Assembly: GCF_001598035.1 (NCBI RefSeq)
Contig: NZ_CP014835.1
Span: 496,001-560,000 of the forward strand
Source of the DNA: Streptococcus halotolerans
GTDB taxonomy: Bacteria; Bacillota; Bacilli; Lactobacillales; Streptococcaceae
Direction of reading: 5' to 3'
Length of the DNA: 64,000 nt
The position numbers and the translations under genes were made by a program. Below, piece by piece: positions 27,603 to 37,595 of this stretch. The notes under the pieces are model-generated. The model did not search any database. It was not told the origin of the DNA and saw nothing but the letters and a program-made list of their open reading frames with translations. Numbering within the stretch: position 1 is the first letter of the stretch; every line of letters starts with the position of its first letter.

Positions 27603-28178
27603 TTGGCACAGTTATATTATCGCTATGGCACTATGAATTCAGGGAAATCCATTGAGATTTTAAAGGTTGCCTATAACTACGAAGAGCAGGGAAAACCCAT
27701 TGTTCTAATGACTAGCTCTCTTGATAATCGTGATGGATTTGGGTTCGTTTCAAGTCGTATTGGGGTGAAGCGACAAGCAGAAGTGATTACGCCTGAGACT
27801 GATATATATGGCTTCATTCAAAAACAGGCCATTAAACCTTATTGTGTGCTGATCGATGAATGTCAATTTTTGACTAAGGCTAATGTCTATGATTTGGCAC
27901 GAGTCGTTGATGAATTGGATATTCCAGTCATGGCTTTTGGGCTGAAAAATGATTTTCGAAATGAATTATTTGAAGGATCAAAGTATTTTCTGTTATTAGC
28001 AGATAAGATTGATGAAATCAAAACGATTTGCCATTATTGTTCCAAAAAAGCCACAATGGTTTTGCGAATCGAAAATGGAAAACCTGTTTACGATGGGGAT
28101 CAAATTCAAATTGGCGGGAATGAAACCTATACCTCAGTTTGTCGAAAACATTATTTCAATCCCAATTTAAATCAATAA
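27603..28178 (+). CDS. tdk: Thymidine kinase
   Basis: 191-residue type II thymidine kinase. Walker A is [12 protein letters not shown] (about residues 9-20), Walker B-like LIDECQFL (about 85) and the zinc site is CHYCSKKA plus the final C-x-x-H (CRKH). It phosphorylates salvaged thymidine to dTMP. The start is TTG at 27603 after GAAGAGG; no ATG upstream is in frame. First gene of a long plus-strand run through the ABC exporter at 37.5 kb. Confidence 0.94.
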   Translation: MAQLYYRYGTMNSGKSIEILKVAYNYEEQGKPIVLMTSSLDNRDGFGFVSSRIGVKRQAEVITPETDIYGFIQKQAIKPYCVLIDECQFLTKANVYDLARVVDELDIPVMAFGLKNDFRNELFEGSKYFLLLADKIDEIKTICHYCSKKATMVLRIENGKPVYDGDQIQIGGNETYTSVCRKHYFNPNLNQ

Positions 28179-28214
28179 GAAGCGTAGCTATTTAACAAAG
28201 GAGAAAGAAAATCA

Positions 28215-29294
28215 ATGAACATCTATGATCAATTACAAGCCGTTGAAGATCGATATGAAGAACTAGGCGAACTTCTCTCAGACCCGGCTGTGGTGTCTGA
28301 TACCAAACGTTTTATGGAATTGTCAAAAGAAGAAGCTAGTACACGTGACACGGTAACTGTCTATCGAGAGTATAAACAAATCATTCAAAACATTTCTGAT
28401 GCGGAAGAAATGATTAAAGATGCTGCTGGAGACGCTGACTTGGAAGAAATGGCCAAAGACGAATTGAAAGAGTCTAAAGCATCCAAAGAGGAGTATGAAG
28501 AAAAATTAAAAATCTTGCTCCTACCAAAAGATCCTAATGATGATAAAAATATCCTTTTGGAAATCCGTGGAGCAGCTGGTGGTGATGAAGCAGCGCTTTT
28601 TGCTGGAGACCTATTACAGATGTACCAAAAATATGCTGAGACTCAAGGCTGGCGATTTGAAGTCATGGAGGCTTCTTATAATGGTGTTGGGGGTATCAAA
28701 GAGGTAGTTGCCATGGTTTCAGGGCAATCCGTTTACTCTAAATTAAAATACGAATCTGGTGCTCACCGTGTGCAACGTGTCCCTGTAACCGAAAGTCAAG
28801 GGCGTGTCCACACCTCAACAGCGACGGTCTTAGTTATGCCTGAAGTAGAAGAAGTGGAGTACGAGATTGATCCAAAAGATCTTCGCGTTGATATTTACCA
28901 CGCTTCTGGTGCTGGTGGTCAGAACGTCAATAAGGTTGCGACTGCTGTTCGTATGGTTCACATTCCAACGGGAATCAAGGTTGAAATGCAAGAAGAACGT
29001 ACTCAGCAAAAAAATCGTGATAAAGCTATGAAAATTATTCGTGCACGTGTGGCAGACCATTTTGCTCAAATCGCACAAGATGAACAGGATGCTGAACGTA
29101 AATCAACTGTTGGTACAGGTGATCGTTCAGAACGTATTCGTACTTATAACTTCCCTCAAAACCGGGTGACAGACCATCGTATCGGATTGACACTTCAAAA
29201 ATTGGATACTATCTTATCAGGAAAAATGGATGAGGTAATCGATGCTTTGATTATGTATGATCAAACTCAAAAACTGGAAGCCTTAAATAACTAA
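28215..29294 (+). CDS. prfA: Peptide chain release factor 1
   Basis: 359-residue class I release factor. The GGQ motif is in [17 protein letters not shown] (about residue 235) and the recognition domain precedes it (APVTES-type: [15 protein letters not shown]). RF1 reads UAA and UAG and releases the finished peptide. The GGQ glutamine is methylated by PrmC, which is the next gene and overlaps by one base. AAAGGAG precedes the ATG. Confidence 0.96.
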   Translation: MNIYDQLQAVEDRYEELGELLSDPAVVSDTKRFMELSKEEASTRDTVTVYREYKQIIQNISDAEEMIKDAAGDADLEEMAKDELKESKASKEEYEEKLKILLLPKDPNDDKNILLEIRGAAGGDEAALFAGDLLQMYQKYAETQGWRFEVMEASYNGVGGIKEVVAMVSGQSVYSKLKYESGAHRVQRVPVTESQGRVHTSTATVLVMPEVEEVEYEIDPKDLRVDIYHASGAGGQNVNKVATAVRMVHIPTGIKVEMQEERTQQKNRDKAMKIIRARVADHFAQIAQDEQDAERKSTVGTGDRSERIRTYNFPQNRVTDHRIGLTLQKLDTILSGKMDEVIDALIMYDQTQKLEALNN

Positions 29295-30121
29295 TGACTT
29301 ATAGACAGTTGATTAATGAACTTGGCGATATTCTTGACCATTTTGGAGAAGAAAAAGACGCTTTGATTTTCGCCTTTAAGGAAAAAAAAGGCTGGTCTAC
29401 AACAGATTTTGCCTTAAAGCAAGCTAAGGAAGTCACGCTAGAAGATCAGACCCTCTTAGAGGATATTTTTGAACACTTAAAAGCGCACAAACCTGTCCAA
29501 CATTATCTTGGTTATGCTTACTTTAAAGAATTAACCTTGGCCGTTTCTGCAAATGTTTTGATTCCGCGTCCTGAAACAGAAGAACTAGTAGACCTTATCC
29601 TCTCTGAAAATGATTCTCAACCTTTGAGGGTGTTAGACATCGGAACAGGGAGTGGGGCCATCGCTTTAGCCCTCAAAGCCGAACGCCCTGAGTGGGATAT
29701 CACGGGAGTTGATATTTCAGAAGCAGCTTTAGAGATTGCTCGGTTTAATGGCAAAAAACTAGGACTCACCATTGACTGGCTTCGATCTGACGTCTTCTGT
29801 CAAGTTTCAGGAAAATTCGATGTTATCGTCTCAAATCCGCCATATATTTCTGAGAAAGACTGTGATGAAGTGGGGATTAACGTGCTTTCACATGAACCGC
29901 ATCAGGCTCTTTTTGCGGATAACGATGGTTATGCTATTTATCAGCAAATTATTCAAGGGGCGCCAGATTTTCTTGTTGAAACGGGACAAATATACTTTGA
30001 AATCGGCTATAAACAAGGCCAAAAAGTTAAAGAAATGTTAGAGAAAAGATTCCCTAAGCGTCAAGTATCTGTCCTAAAAGATATTTTTGGTAAAGATAGA
30101 ATGGTGGTATTAGATAAATGA
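29294..30121 (+). CDS. prmC: PrmC, release factor glutamine methyltransferase
   Basis: 275-residue SAM methyltransferase. Motif I is VLDIGTGSGAIALAL (about residue 112) and the catalytic VSNPPYIS near residue 180; IPRPETEELVD is family-typical. It methylates the GGQ glutamine of RF1 and RF2. It starts on the stop codon of prfA and overlaps the next gene by 4 bases (ATGA). Confidence 0.94.
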   Translation: MTYRQLINELGDILDHFGEEKDALIFAFKEKKGWSTTDFALKQAKEVTLEDQTLLEDIFEHLKAHKPVQHYLGYAYFKELTLAVSANVLIPRPETEELVDLILSENDSQPLRVLDIGTGSGAIALALKAERPEWDITGVDISEAALEIARFNGKKLGLTIDWLRSDVFCQVSGKFDVIVSNPPYISEKDCDEVGINVLSHEPHQALFADNDGYAIYQQIIQGAPDFLVETGQIYFEIGYKQGQKVKEMLEKRFPKRQVSVLKDIFGKDRMVVLDK

Positions 30122-30717
30122 CAAGTATAGAAAAGCTGTCGCAACAATTGAATAAAGGACAAGCTGTAGTTCTACCAACGGAAACAGTTTATGGTCTTTT
30201 TGCCAAAGCTTTGGAAAAGCCATCGGTGGATTTGGTTTATGACTTAAAAAAGCGTCCAAGGGACAAGGCTATGAATCTTAATGTGACTTCTTATGAAGAT
30301 ATTTTGCATTTTTCAAAAAATCAGCCTATCTATCTCGAAAATTTAGTTAACCATTTCTTACCAGGACCTCTGACCATTATTTTACAGGCCAATGAAAAGG
30401 TACCAGTATGGATTAATTCTGGGCTTGATAGTGTGGGGTTTCGCTTACCAGATCATCCTGTTACACAGAAATTGATTGCAACACATGGACCGCTTATCGG
30501 ACCTTCTGCCAATAAATCCGGAGAAGAAAGCGGAAAGTTTTTCAAGACTATCATGCAATCTTTCGATAACCAAGTTTTGGGATATGAAGATGATTCTTTC
30601 TTAACTGGGATGGACTCCACTATTCTTGATTTATCATCTGACAGGGCTAAGATTCTAAGACAAGGAGCTATTTCAAAAGAAGACTTACTAGCAAAAGTTC
30701 CAGAACTTAACTTTTAA
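30118..30717 (+). CDS. L-threonylcarbamoyladenylate synthase (TsaC/Sua5 family)
   Basis: 199-residue YrdC-domain protein. VVLPTETVYGLFAKA near residue 17, KKRPRDKAMNLNV, FLPGPLTIIL and GPSANKSGEESG are the conserved segments. It makes threonylcarbamoyl-AMP for the t6A37 modification of ANN-decoding tRNAs. It lacks the C-terminal Sua5 domain, so it is the short TsaC type. It follows prmC with a 4-base overlap, a common order in Firmicutes. Confidence 0.9.
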   Translation: MTSIEKLSQQLNKGQAVVLPTETVYGLFAKALEKPSVDLVYDLKKRPRDKAMNLNVTSYEDILHFSKNQPIYLENLVNHFLPGPLTIILQANEKVPVWINSGLDSVGFRLPDHPVTQKLIATHGPLIGPSANKSGEESGKFFKTIMQSFDNQVLGYEDDSFLTGMDSTILDLSSDRAKILRQGAISKEDLLAKVPELNF

Positions 30718-30730
30718 AAGGAGAGTGTTT

Positions 30731-31162
30731 ATGCTTCGTTCTTTAACTATGGCAGACATGCCAGCCATTCGTGAGCTTAATGCTATCTCATTGGGCTATC
30801 CAGTGACATTAGAAATGGCACAAAAGCAATTTAAAAAGATTTCAAAGAATCCTGAACATCTTTTGATTGGTTTTGAAGACCATTTGTCGCATCAACTTGT
30901 TGGTTATGTACATGCTGAAGTTTACGAGAGTCTGTATTCTAAGCCTGGGTTAAATATTTTAGCTTTGGCTGTATTACCAGATTTTCAAGGACAAGGAATC
31001 GGCAAAGAATTACTATTGGCACTAGAAAAACAGGCTAAAGAACAAGGATTTTCCTTTATCCGCTTGAATTCAGCTAGTCATCGGGAAGAAGCACATGCGT
31101 TTTACCGTAAAATGGATTACAGGGGTGATAAGACCCAATTACGCTTTATTAAAGAATTGTGA
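30731..31162 (+). CDS. GNAT-family N-acetyltransferase
   Basis: 143-residue acetyltransferase. The acetyl-CoA binding motif A is LAVLPDFQGQGIGKELL (about residues 80-96), followed by FIRLNSASHREEAHAFYRKMDY, typical of the GNAT fold. Substrate unknown. The ATG at 30731 is preferred because AAAGGAGAG is well spaced from it; an in-frame GTG six bases earlier lies too close to that site. Placed between tsaC and glyA in the same run. Confidence 0.85.
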   Translation: MLRSLTMADMPAIRELNAISLGYPVTLEMAQKQFKKISKNPEHLLIGFEDHLSHQLVGYVHAEVYESLYSKPGLNILALAVLPDFQGQGIGKELLLALEKQAKEQGFSFIRLNSASHREEAHAFYRKMDYRGDKTQLRFIKEL

Positions 31163-31171
31163 GGTAATGAT

Positions 31172-32428
31172 ATGATATTTGATCAAAAGGATTTTAAGGC
31201 ATATGATGCTGAGTTATGGGAGGCTATCCAAGCTGAATCTGATCGTCAGGAAAATAATATTGAACTAATTGCTTCTGAGAATGTGGTTTCAAAAGCTGTT
31301 ATGGCTGCGCAAGGCTCCTTATTGACTAACAAATATGCCGAAGGTTACCCTGGAAATCGTTATTATGGTGGAACGCAGGCAGTTGATGTGGTTGAAAAGT
31401 TAGCCATTGAACGGGCCAAAACATTATTTGGTGCCAAGTTTGCTAATGTTCAACCTCATTCTGGAAGTCAAGCTAATGCAGCTGCCTATATGGCCTTGCT
31501 TGAATCGGGTGATACTGTTTTGGGGATGGACTTATCAGCTGGAGGGCACTTGACGCATGGGTCTCCAGTTAACTTCTCTGGTAAGACTTACCACTTCGAA
31601 GCCTATGGGCTTAATGCCGACACAGAAGAATTGGATTACGAGGCTATTTTAGAAAAGGCTAAAGCCGTAAAACCTCAGTTAATTGTTGCAGGAGCATCAG
31701 CCTATTCAAAGCTTATTGACTTTAAGAAATTTCGTGACATTGCTGATCAAGTTGGTGCTAAACTTATGGTTGATATGGCACATATCGCCGGTTTAGTGGC
31801 AAGTGGACTTCACGATAATCCTGTGGCTTATGCTGATGTTGTAACCTCAACAACCCACAAAACACTTCGTGGTCCACGTGGGGGCTTGGTTTTGACGAAT
31901 GATGAAGCTTTGGCTAAAAAAATCAATTCAGCCGTTTTCCCTGGACTACAAGGGGGACCTTTAGAGCATGTTATTGCTGCGAAAGCTGTTGCTTTTAAAG
32001 AAGCACTTGACCCAGCCTTCAAAGATTATAGTCAACAGGTCATCGCCAATGCTAAAGCAATGGTAGCTGTTTTTCAAGAAGATCCAGACTTTCGTATCAT
32101 CTCAGGTGGCACAGATAATCACCTCTTTTTAGTGGATGTGACAAAAGTTGTTGAAAATGGTAAAGTAGCGCAAAATCTATTGGACGACGTCAATATCACT
32201 CTCAACAAAAACGCCATTCCAAACGAACAATTATCTCCGTTTAAAACATCTGGTATCCGTATTGGAACTCCTGCCATTACCAGCCGTGGCATGAAAGAAG
32301 AGGAAGCAAGAACGATTGCTGAATGGATTATCAAAGCCCTAAAGAATACTGATAATGAAGCCGTTTTAGATGAGATTAGAAATGATGTTAAAGCATTGAC
32401 AGATGCTTTTCCTCTATATGAGAAGTAG
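31172..32428 (+). CDS. glyA: Serine hydroxymethyltransferase
   Basis: 418-residue PLP enzyme. [12 protein letters not shown] near residue 23, [13 protein letters not shown] near 50, and the PLP-lysine motif [16 protein letters not shown] (Lys near 226) are canonical. It converts serine and tetrahydrofolate to glycine and 5,10-methylene-THF, the main one-carbon source. GAGGT precedes the ATG. It links to fhs at 44.8 kb in one-carbon metabolism. Confidence 0.96.
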   Translation: MIFDQKDFKAYDAELWEAIQAESDRQENNIELIASENVVSKAVMAAQGSLLTNKYAEGYPGNRYYGGTQAVDVVEKLAIERAKTLFGAKFANVQPHSGSQANAAAYMALLESGDTVLGMDLSAGGHLTHGSPVNFSGKTYHFEAYGLNADTEELDYEAILEKAKAVKPQLIVAGASAYSKLIDFKKFRDIADQVGAKLMVDMAHIAGLVASGLHDNPVAYADVVTSTTHKTLRGPRGGLVLTNDEALAKKINSAVFPGLQGGPLEHVIAAKAVAFKEALDPAFKDYSQQVIANAKAMVAVFQEDPDFRIISGGTDNHLFLVDVTKVVENGKVAQNLLDDVNITLNKNAIPNEQLSPFKTSGIRIGTPAITSRGMKEEEARTIAEWIIKALKNTDNEAVLDEIRNDVKALTDAFPLYEK

Positions 32429-32433
32429 CAATC

Positions 32434-33408
32434 ATGTTAGATTTATATTTAAAACAATTAGTTATTCATCAGTTCAGTCCCAATGATACTGAACTGGTTT
32501 TGGCGAAAGCTCCCGTTCCATTGACACCACGCTTAGACGACTATTTTCGTAAGAAAATTGCTAAGGTTTTCTCTGATGATGCCAAACGTGGACAGTTTAC
32601 TGAGGATCATCCTTTTTTGGGCAATCTGACTAATGATTTATTAGAATCATCTATTAAGATAGCCCAACTTTGGAAGGAAGAATTTGTCATTGCTGAGGAT
32701 CAAAAGACGAATGACCTTGTCTTTATTGAGTTTGATAAGGATGGTCAAGCCTATTTTGCTTTCTTAAGAATTACTCTCCGTGAGAATTTGGCACACCTGG
32801 CTGATGGAGACACTCCGATTTCTTTGACACAGAACAACCTACCAAGTGCTGCTCAGACACCTGATGAAGCTTTGATTATCAATCGGGAAAGTAATCGTTA
32901 TTATTTGATTGAAAAGCGAATTAAGCATAATGGTTCATTTGCCAATTATTTCTCAGAAAATCTCCTTCAAATTGAACCCGAACAATCGGTTAAAAAATCT
33001 ATCAAAATGATGGAAAATACAGCTCAAAAGATTGCAGAACAGTTTAATAAAGATGATTTCCAATTTCAATCAAAAATGAAGGCAGCAATTCATAAAAATA
33101 TTGAAGAAGAGCAACAGTTATCACCAGAAAAATTGGCAGATCAGCTTTTTGATGATAATCTAACAGCTCGGTTAACTTTTGTTGATCAATTAAAAGAAAC
33201 GGTGCCAGAACCGATTTCGGTAGCCGATATTGACCATAGCCGTCAGTCTAAAAAATTAGAGACCCAAAAATTATCTTTATCTAACGGTATCGAACTGTTA
33301 GTACCAAATAATGTTTATCAGGATGCTGAATCGGTTGAATTCATCCAAAATCCAGATGGAACTTACTCAATCTTAATCAAAAATATTCAGGATATTATCA
33401 ATAAATAA
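32434..33408 (+). CDS. YejK/NdpA-like nucleoid-associated protein
   Basis: 324-residue cytoplasmic protein without signal or membrane segments. The N-terminal VIHQFSPNDTELVLAKAPVPL and the middle region around YLIEKRIKHNGSFANYFSENLL fit the 37-kDa nucleoid-associated protein family. DNA binding is assumed from the family and cannot be read here. It starts five bases after glyA and its stop overlaps the next ATG. Confidence 0.72.
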   Translation: MLDLYLKQLVIHQFSPNDTELVLAKAPVPLTPRLDDYFRKKIAKVFSDDAKRGQFTEDHPFLGNLTNDLLESSIKIAQLWKEEFVIAEDQKTNDLVFIEFDKDGQAYFAFLRITLRENLAHLADGDTPISLTQNNLPSAAQTPDEALIINRESNRYYLIEKRIKHNGSFANYFSENLLQIEPEQSVKKSIKMMENTAQKIAEQFNKDDFQFQSKMKAAIHKNIEEEQQLSPEKLADQLFDDNLTARLTFVDQLKETVPEPISVADIDHSRQSKKLETQKLSLSNGIELLVPNNVYQDAESVEFIQNPDGTYSILIKNIQDIINK

Positions 33409-34013
33409 TGTTTAAATTTATTAAGAGAGCGATTATAATCATTGTAATCCTCATTCTTTCCTTTCAACTTTTTAAAATACATCGGGACGTTTCTCATGTC
33501 CTGTCCTACCGTCCAATGATTGAGGAGATTTTGGCTGAACACGACTCGACAACAAATGAGGACTTGATTTTAGCCATGATTTATACCGAAACCAAGGGAC
33601 AAGAAGTCGATTTAATGCAGTCCAGTGAGAGTTCAACAGGCGTTGCTAATTCTATCACAGATAGTCGAGAGAGCGTTAAGCAGGGTGTTACTGTCTTGTC
33701 TGCGAATTTAGAGAAGGCTTACGATTATGATACGGATGCTTGGACGGCTGTGCAGGCTTATAATTTCGGGAATTCCTATATTCATTATGTTGCCAAACAT
33801 GGAGGGGAGAACTCCATCGATTTAGCCAAAAACTATTCTAAAACAGTAGTAGCGCCAAGTCTTGGAAATAAATCAGGTGAAACGTATCGCTATTACAATC
33901 CTGTTGCCCTTTTTTATGGTGGCGGGAAATTGTACAAAGACGGTGGTAATATTTATTACGCTAAACAAGTTCAATTTAACTTGTTCTTGATTAAACTTAT
34001 GAGTCAATTCTAG
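33408..34013 (+). CDS. Pmp23-like membrane-anchored lysozyme-like protein
   Basis: 201-residue protein with an N-terminal membrane anchor (about residues 7-22). The rest is a lysozyme-like fold: ILAMIYTETKGQE holds the likely catalytic Glu (about residue 62), followed by MQSSESSTGVAN, AVQAYNFGNSYI and PVALFYGGG. In pneumococcus the Pmp23-type protein trims peptidoglycan and affects division-ring stability. It overlaps the upstream gene by one base. Confidence 0.8.
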   Translation: MFKFIKRAIIIIVILILSFQLFKIHRDVSHVLSYRPMIEEILAEHDSTTNEDLILAMIYTETKGQEVDLMQSSESSTGVANSITDSRESVKQGVTVLSANLEKAYDYDTDAWTAVQAYNFGNSYIHYVAKHGGENSIDLAKNYSKTVVAPSLGNKSGETYRYYNPVALFYGGGKLYKDGGNIYYAKQVQFNLFLIKLMSQF

Positions 34014-34023
34014 AAAGAGTATT

Positions 34024-35763
34024 ATGTCGGCCTTATTTTACTATTTTAAAGGGTATCTTAAAGAGACCATATTGGGACCCTTATTCAAATTATTAGAAGC
34101 TTCTTTTGAATTACTGGTCCCCCTCATTATCGCCCGAATTGTTGATCATATTATCCCACAAAGCAATGAAAATCATCTACTTATGATGATTTTTCTGCTA
34201 TTTGGGCTTGCTTTTGTAGGAGTAGTCGTGGCTATTTCGGCTCAGTATTTTTCGGCTAAAGCAGCTATTGGATACACACAATCACTATCTGATGATCTTT
34301 TTGAAAAGATTATGAGTTTGCCCAAGGAGAGACGAGACAAACTTGGAACCTCTAGCTTGGTCACACGAATGATCAGTGATACTTACCAAATGCAAACAGG
34401 AATTAATCAATTTCTTCGGCTTTTTTTGAGATCACCTTTTATTGTTTTTGGAGCTGTTATAATGGCCTTTACAATCAGTCCAAAGCTAACGAGTTTTTTT
34501 CTGATAATGGTAGCAGCTCTCTTTTTGGTGGTTTTTGTCATGAGTCGCCTGCTTAATCCCATTTACGGAAAAATCCGTCGCTCTATCGATCACCTCGTTG
34601 ATCTAACCAGGGAACAACTAGAGGGCATTCGTGTTATTAGGGCCTTTGGTAGGATAGATAGTGAATTGAGCTCCTTTCAGAACGAAAATTTGCAATACAA
34701 GCACCATCAATTATCAGCCAGTGTATTGTCAAGCTTAGTTGGTCCTGTAACCTTTATCATTGTTAATCTAACCTTGATTGTGGTTATCTGGCAAGGGAAT
34801 CTTTTAATTAACGACTCTATTTTGACTCAGGGGATGTTGGTTGCCTTAATCAATTATCTTTTACAAATTCTAGTAGAATTGCTGAAGCTGACCATGTTGC
34901 TCACCTCACTCAACCAGAGTTTTATCAGTGCCAAACGAGTGCAAGAAGTTTTTGATCAAGTTAGTGAACCACTAGAAGCACCTTTTGAATTTACAACACT
35001 AAAAAGCCAAGACAAGGTGTCCATCTTGGCTGAAAATCTTACGTTTACCTATCCCAATGCTGCTAAGCCTGCTTTAGAAAATATTTCTTTTACTCTGCAA
35101 AAAGGAGAATGTTTAGGCATCATCGGTGGAACAGGCTCTGGAAAATCAACTTTGGTCAACCTACTGGCTAACCTTTATCAAGCGCAATCAGGACGATTAG
35201 CTATTTATGATAACGGCAAAACTCCCAATCATTTAAAAGAATGGCGTGATTGGACAGCAGTTGTTCCACAAAAAGCTCAACTGTTCAAAGGAAGTATTCG
35301 CAGTAATTTAAACCTTGGTAGTGACAGTGATTATACTGATGAAGATTTAAAAGAAGCTTTGAACATTGCCCAAGCTAGGGAATTTGTCGAGAATAAGGAA
35401 GGACAGTTAGATACTGAAGTCGAGCCTTTCGGTGGTAATTTTTCTGGCGGTCAGCGTCAGCGTTTGACGATTGCACGTGGCCTGATAAAAAAAGCACCAT
35501 TTCTCATTCTTGATGATTCTAGTTCAGCCTTAGATTTCCTAACGGAAAGTCGCCTTCTAGCTGCCCTCCATGAAGAACGACGTAGAAACAACGGTCAATT
35601 AGTTATGGTTTCTCAGAGGACGCGCAGCTTAAGATCTGCTGATAAGATTTTAGTTTTGGATCAAGGACATCTGATTGCCCAAGGGAAGCATGAAGAGCTG
35701 CTTGAAACTTGCCAACTCTATCGCGATATTCACTCTTCTCAAGAAAGTCAGGAGGCCAAATGA
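34024..35763 (+). CDS. ABC exporter subunit with degenerate ATPase site
   Basis: 579-residue half-transporter. Six membrane helices lie in residues about 15-310, followed by an ATPase domain with Walker A GGTGSGKST and signature NFSGGQRQRL. Walker B reads FLILDDSSSALD, so Asp replaces the catalytic Glu, and the H-loop reads MVSQRTRSLR with Gln for His. This is the noncanonical half of a heterodimeric exporter of the BmrCD/LmrCD/PatAB class. Substrate unknown; multidrug export is inference. It overlaps the next gene by 4 bases. Confidence 0.9.
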   Translation: MSALFYYFKGYLKETILGPLFKLLEASFELLVPLIIARIVDHIIPQSNENHLLMMIFLLFGLAFVGVVVAISAQYFSAKAAIGYTQSLSDDLFEKIMSLPKERRDKLGTSSLVTRMISDTYQMQTGINQFLRLFLRSPFIVFGAVIMAFTISPKLTSFFLIMVAALFLVVFVMSRLLNPIYGKIRRSIDHLVDLTREQLEGIRVIRAFGRIDSELSSFQNENLQYKHHQLSASVLSSLVGPVTFIIVNLTLIVVIWQGNLLINDSILTQGMLVALINYLLQILVELLKLTMLLTSLNQSFISAKRVQEVFDQVSEPLEAPFEFTTLKSQDKVSILAENLTFTYPNAAKPALENISFTLQKGECLGIIGGTGSGKSTLVNLLANLYQAQSGRLAIYDNGKTPNHLKEWRDWTAVVPQKAQLFKGSIRSNLNLGSDSDYTDEDLKEALNIAQAREFVENKEGQLDTEVEPFGGNFSGGQRQRLTIARGLIKKAPFLILDDSSSALDFLTESRLLAALHEERRRNNGQLVMVSQRTRSLRSADKILVLDQGHLIAQGKHEELLETCQLYRDIHSSQESQEAK

Positions 35764-37490
35764 AAGCAAAAAACCAGCAAACAACTCGCCAACGTTTAGC
35801 CTCAGATATGCTAGAGTATCACTGGCTGTTAATCATTATTTTTCTTGGTACTATTCTACAAGTTGGGCTAACGGTCTATCTACCTGTTCTTATCGGTCAA
35901 GCAGTGGATGGAGTCATTAGTTCTCAGCGTCTGAGTATTATCCCACCAATTTTGGCTCAAATGGCTTTAATTATCGCCTTAAATGCCTTTGTTCAATGGC
36001 TAAATCCCCTTTTAACCAATCGATTGATTTTTTCTTACATTACTGATTTACGTGAAGCAGTGAATCAGCATCTTAATCAGCTATCTATTTCAAATATAGA
36101 GTTTTTTGGTGTCGGAGATTTAGTAAGCCGAATGACGGCTGATTCTGAGCAGCTAACTAATGGATTACTGATGGTTTTCAATCAATTTTTAGTTGGCATT
36201 TTAACCATAATGGTAACGATTTTAACTATGGCTAAACTGGATTTACTGATGGTTCTGATCGTTTTACTATTAACACCTCTGTCCCTCTTAGTAGCTCGAT
36301 TTATTGCCAAGAAAAGTTATACTTTTTTTCAAGAACAAACCAAGGCTCGCGGAGCACAAACTCAATTTGTTGAAGAAGCTTTTAATCAAGAAACTTTAGT
36401 TCAGGTATTTAATGCCCAGTCTCAGATGGTTGATACCTTCAAAAGTCTCAATCACCATTATGCTCATGTTTCTCAAAAGGCTGTCTTTTACTCTTCTACC
36501 GTCAATCCAATCACTCGATTTGTTAACGCTCTCATTTATGCCTTGCTGGCAGGAGTAGGGGCTTTTCGAATCATCAATGGTAATGTTACTGTTGGACAAT
36601 TGGTAACATTTTTGAATTATGTTAACCAATACACTAAACCTTTCAATGATATTTCTTCAGTGATGTCAGAATTACAAAGTGCCTTAGCCTGTGCTGAGAG
36701 ACTTTATACCATTTTAGATCTTCCAGTCCAAGAGGAAAATCCGAAACACTCCTTTCATAATCAACTGGCTGGTCAAGTGACTTTTACGCATGTTGCCTTT
36801 GGTTATGAGCCAGGTAAACCCTTGATCAAAGATTTACATTTAAGCGTTGAAGCTGGTAGTCAGATTGCCATTGTTGGTCCAACAGGTGCTGGAAAATCAA
36901 CCCTCATCAATCTTTTGATGCGTTTTTATGATATTGATAAGGGAGAAATTACTATTGACGGCATTCCTATTTCTCAGGTCACACGCCAAGATTTACGTAA
37001 CCAGATTGGTATGGTTCTTCAAGAAACTTGGTTAAAAACAGCCACTGTTCATGATAATATCGCCTATGGAAAACCAAACGCCTCAAGAGAAGAAGTGATT
37101 GTTGCCGCTAAGGCCGCTAACGCTCATTTCTTTATCGAGCAATTACCTAAAGGCTATGACACTTATCTGACGGATGGCGGCTCTTCTTTATCTCAAGGGC
37201 AACGACAATTGTTGACGATTGCTCGTGTTTTCTTGAAAAATCCTAAATTATTAATTTTAGACGAAGCAACCTCGTCTATTGATACAAGAACAGAATTACT
37301 GGTACAGGATGCTTTTGAGAGTTTGATGGAAGGAAAAACGAGCTTTATCATCGCTCATCGTTTATCAACCATTCGCAATGCCGATATGATTTTGGTGATG
37401 GTTCAGGGAGATATTGTCGAATATGGTAATCATAAAGACTTAATGGCTAAAAAAGGCTTCTATTACCAAATGCAGACAGCGCAAGAATAA
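35760..37490 (+). CDS. ABC exporter subunit, catalytic half
   Basis: 576-residue partner of the previous protein. Six membrane helices are followed by Walker A GPTGAGKST, Walker B LLILDEATSSID and H-loop FIIAHRLSTIRNAD, all canonical. The signature is LSQGQRQLL, a weakened LSGGQ, which pairs with the degenerate site of the partner. I place the start at ATG 35760, overlapping the previous stop, because CAGGAGG lies just upstream; an in-frame start at 35709 lacks such a site. Confidence 0.9.
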   Translation: MKAKNQQTTRQRLASDMLEYHWLLIIIFLGTILQVGLTVYLPVLIGQAVDGVISSQRLSIIPPILAQMALIIALNAFVQWLNPLLTNRLIFSYITDLREAVNQHLNQLSISNIEFFGVGDLVSRMTADSEQLTNGLLMVFNQFLVGILTIMVTILTMAKLDLLMVLIVLLLTPLSLLVARFIAKKSYTFFQEQTKARGAQTQFVEEAFNQETLVQVFNAQSQMVDTFKSLNHHYAHVSQKAVFYSSTVNPITRFVNALIYALLAGVGAFRIINGNVTVGQLVTFLNYVNQYTKPFNDISSVMSELQSALACAERLYTILDLPVQEENPKHSFHNQLAGQVTFTHVAFGYEPGKPLIKDLHLSVEAGSQIAIVGPTGAGKSTLINLLMRFYDIDKGEITIDGIPISQVTRQDLRNQIGMVLQETWLKTATVHDNIAYGKPNASREEVIVAAKAANAHFFIEQLPKGYDTYLTDGGSSLSQGQRQLLTIARVFLKNPKLLILDEATSSIDTRTELLVQDAFESLMEGKTSFIIAHRLSTIRNADMILVMVQGDIVEYGNHKDLMAKKGFYYQMQTAQE

Positions 37491-37493
37491 TAT

Positions 37494-37531
37494 AAAACCA
37501 GCAATTCGGGACTTTGAATTGCTGGTTTTAT
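37494..37531 (+). terminator. Terminator after the ABC exporter
   Basis: AAAACCAGCAATTC pairs with GAATTGCTGGTTTT over an 8-base loop. Confidence 0.9.
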
Positions 37532-37587
37532 GATTGTCGTCATTATCTTTCGGGTCAGGATAGTGAATACAACCAATTAATGATTTT

Positions 37588-37595
37588 ATTTAAAA
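37588..37595. repeat. Left target-site duplication of ISL3 copy 2
   Basis: ATTTAAAA directly precedes the element and recurs at 39014-39021 directly after it. Confidence 0.92.
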
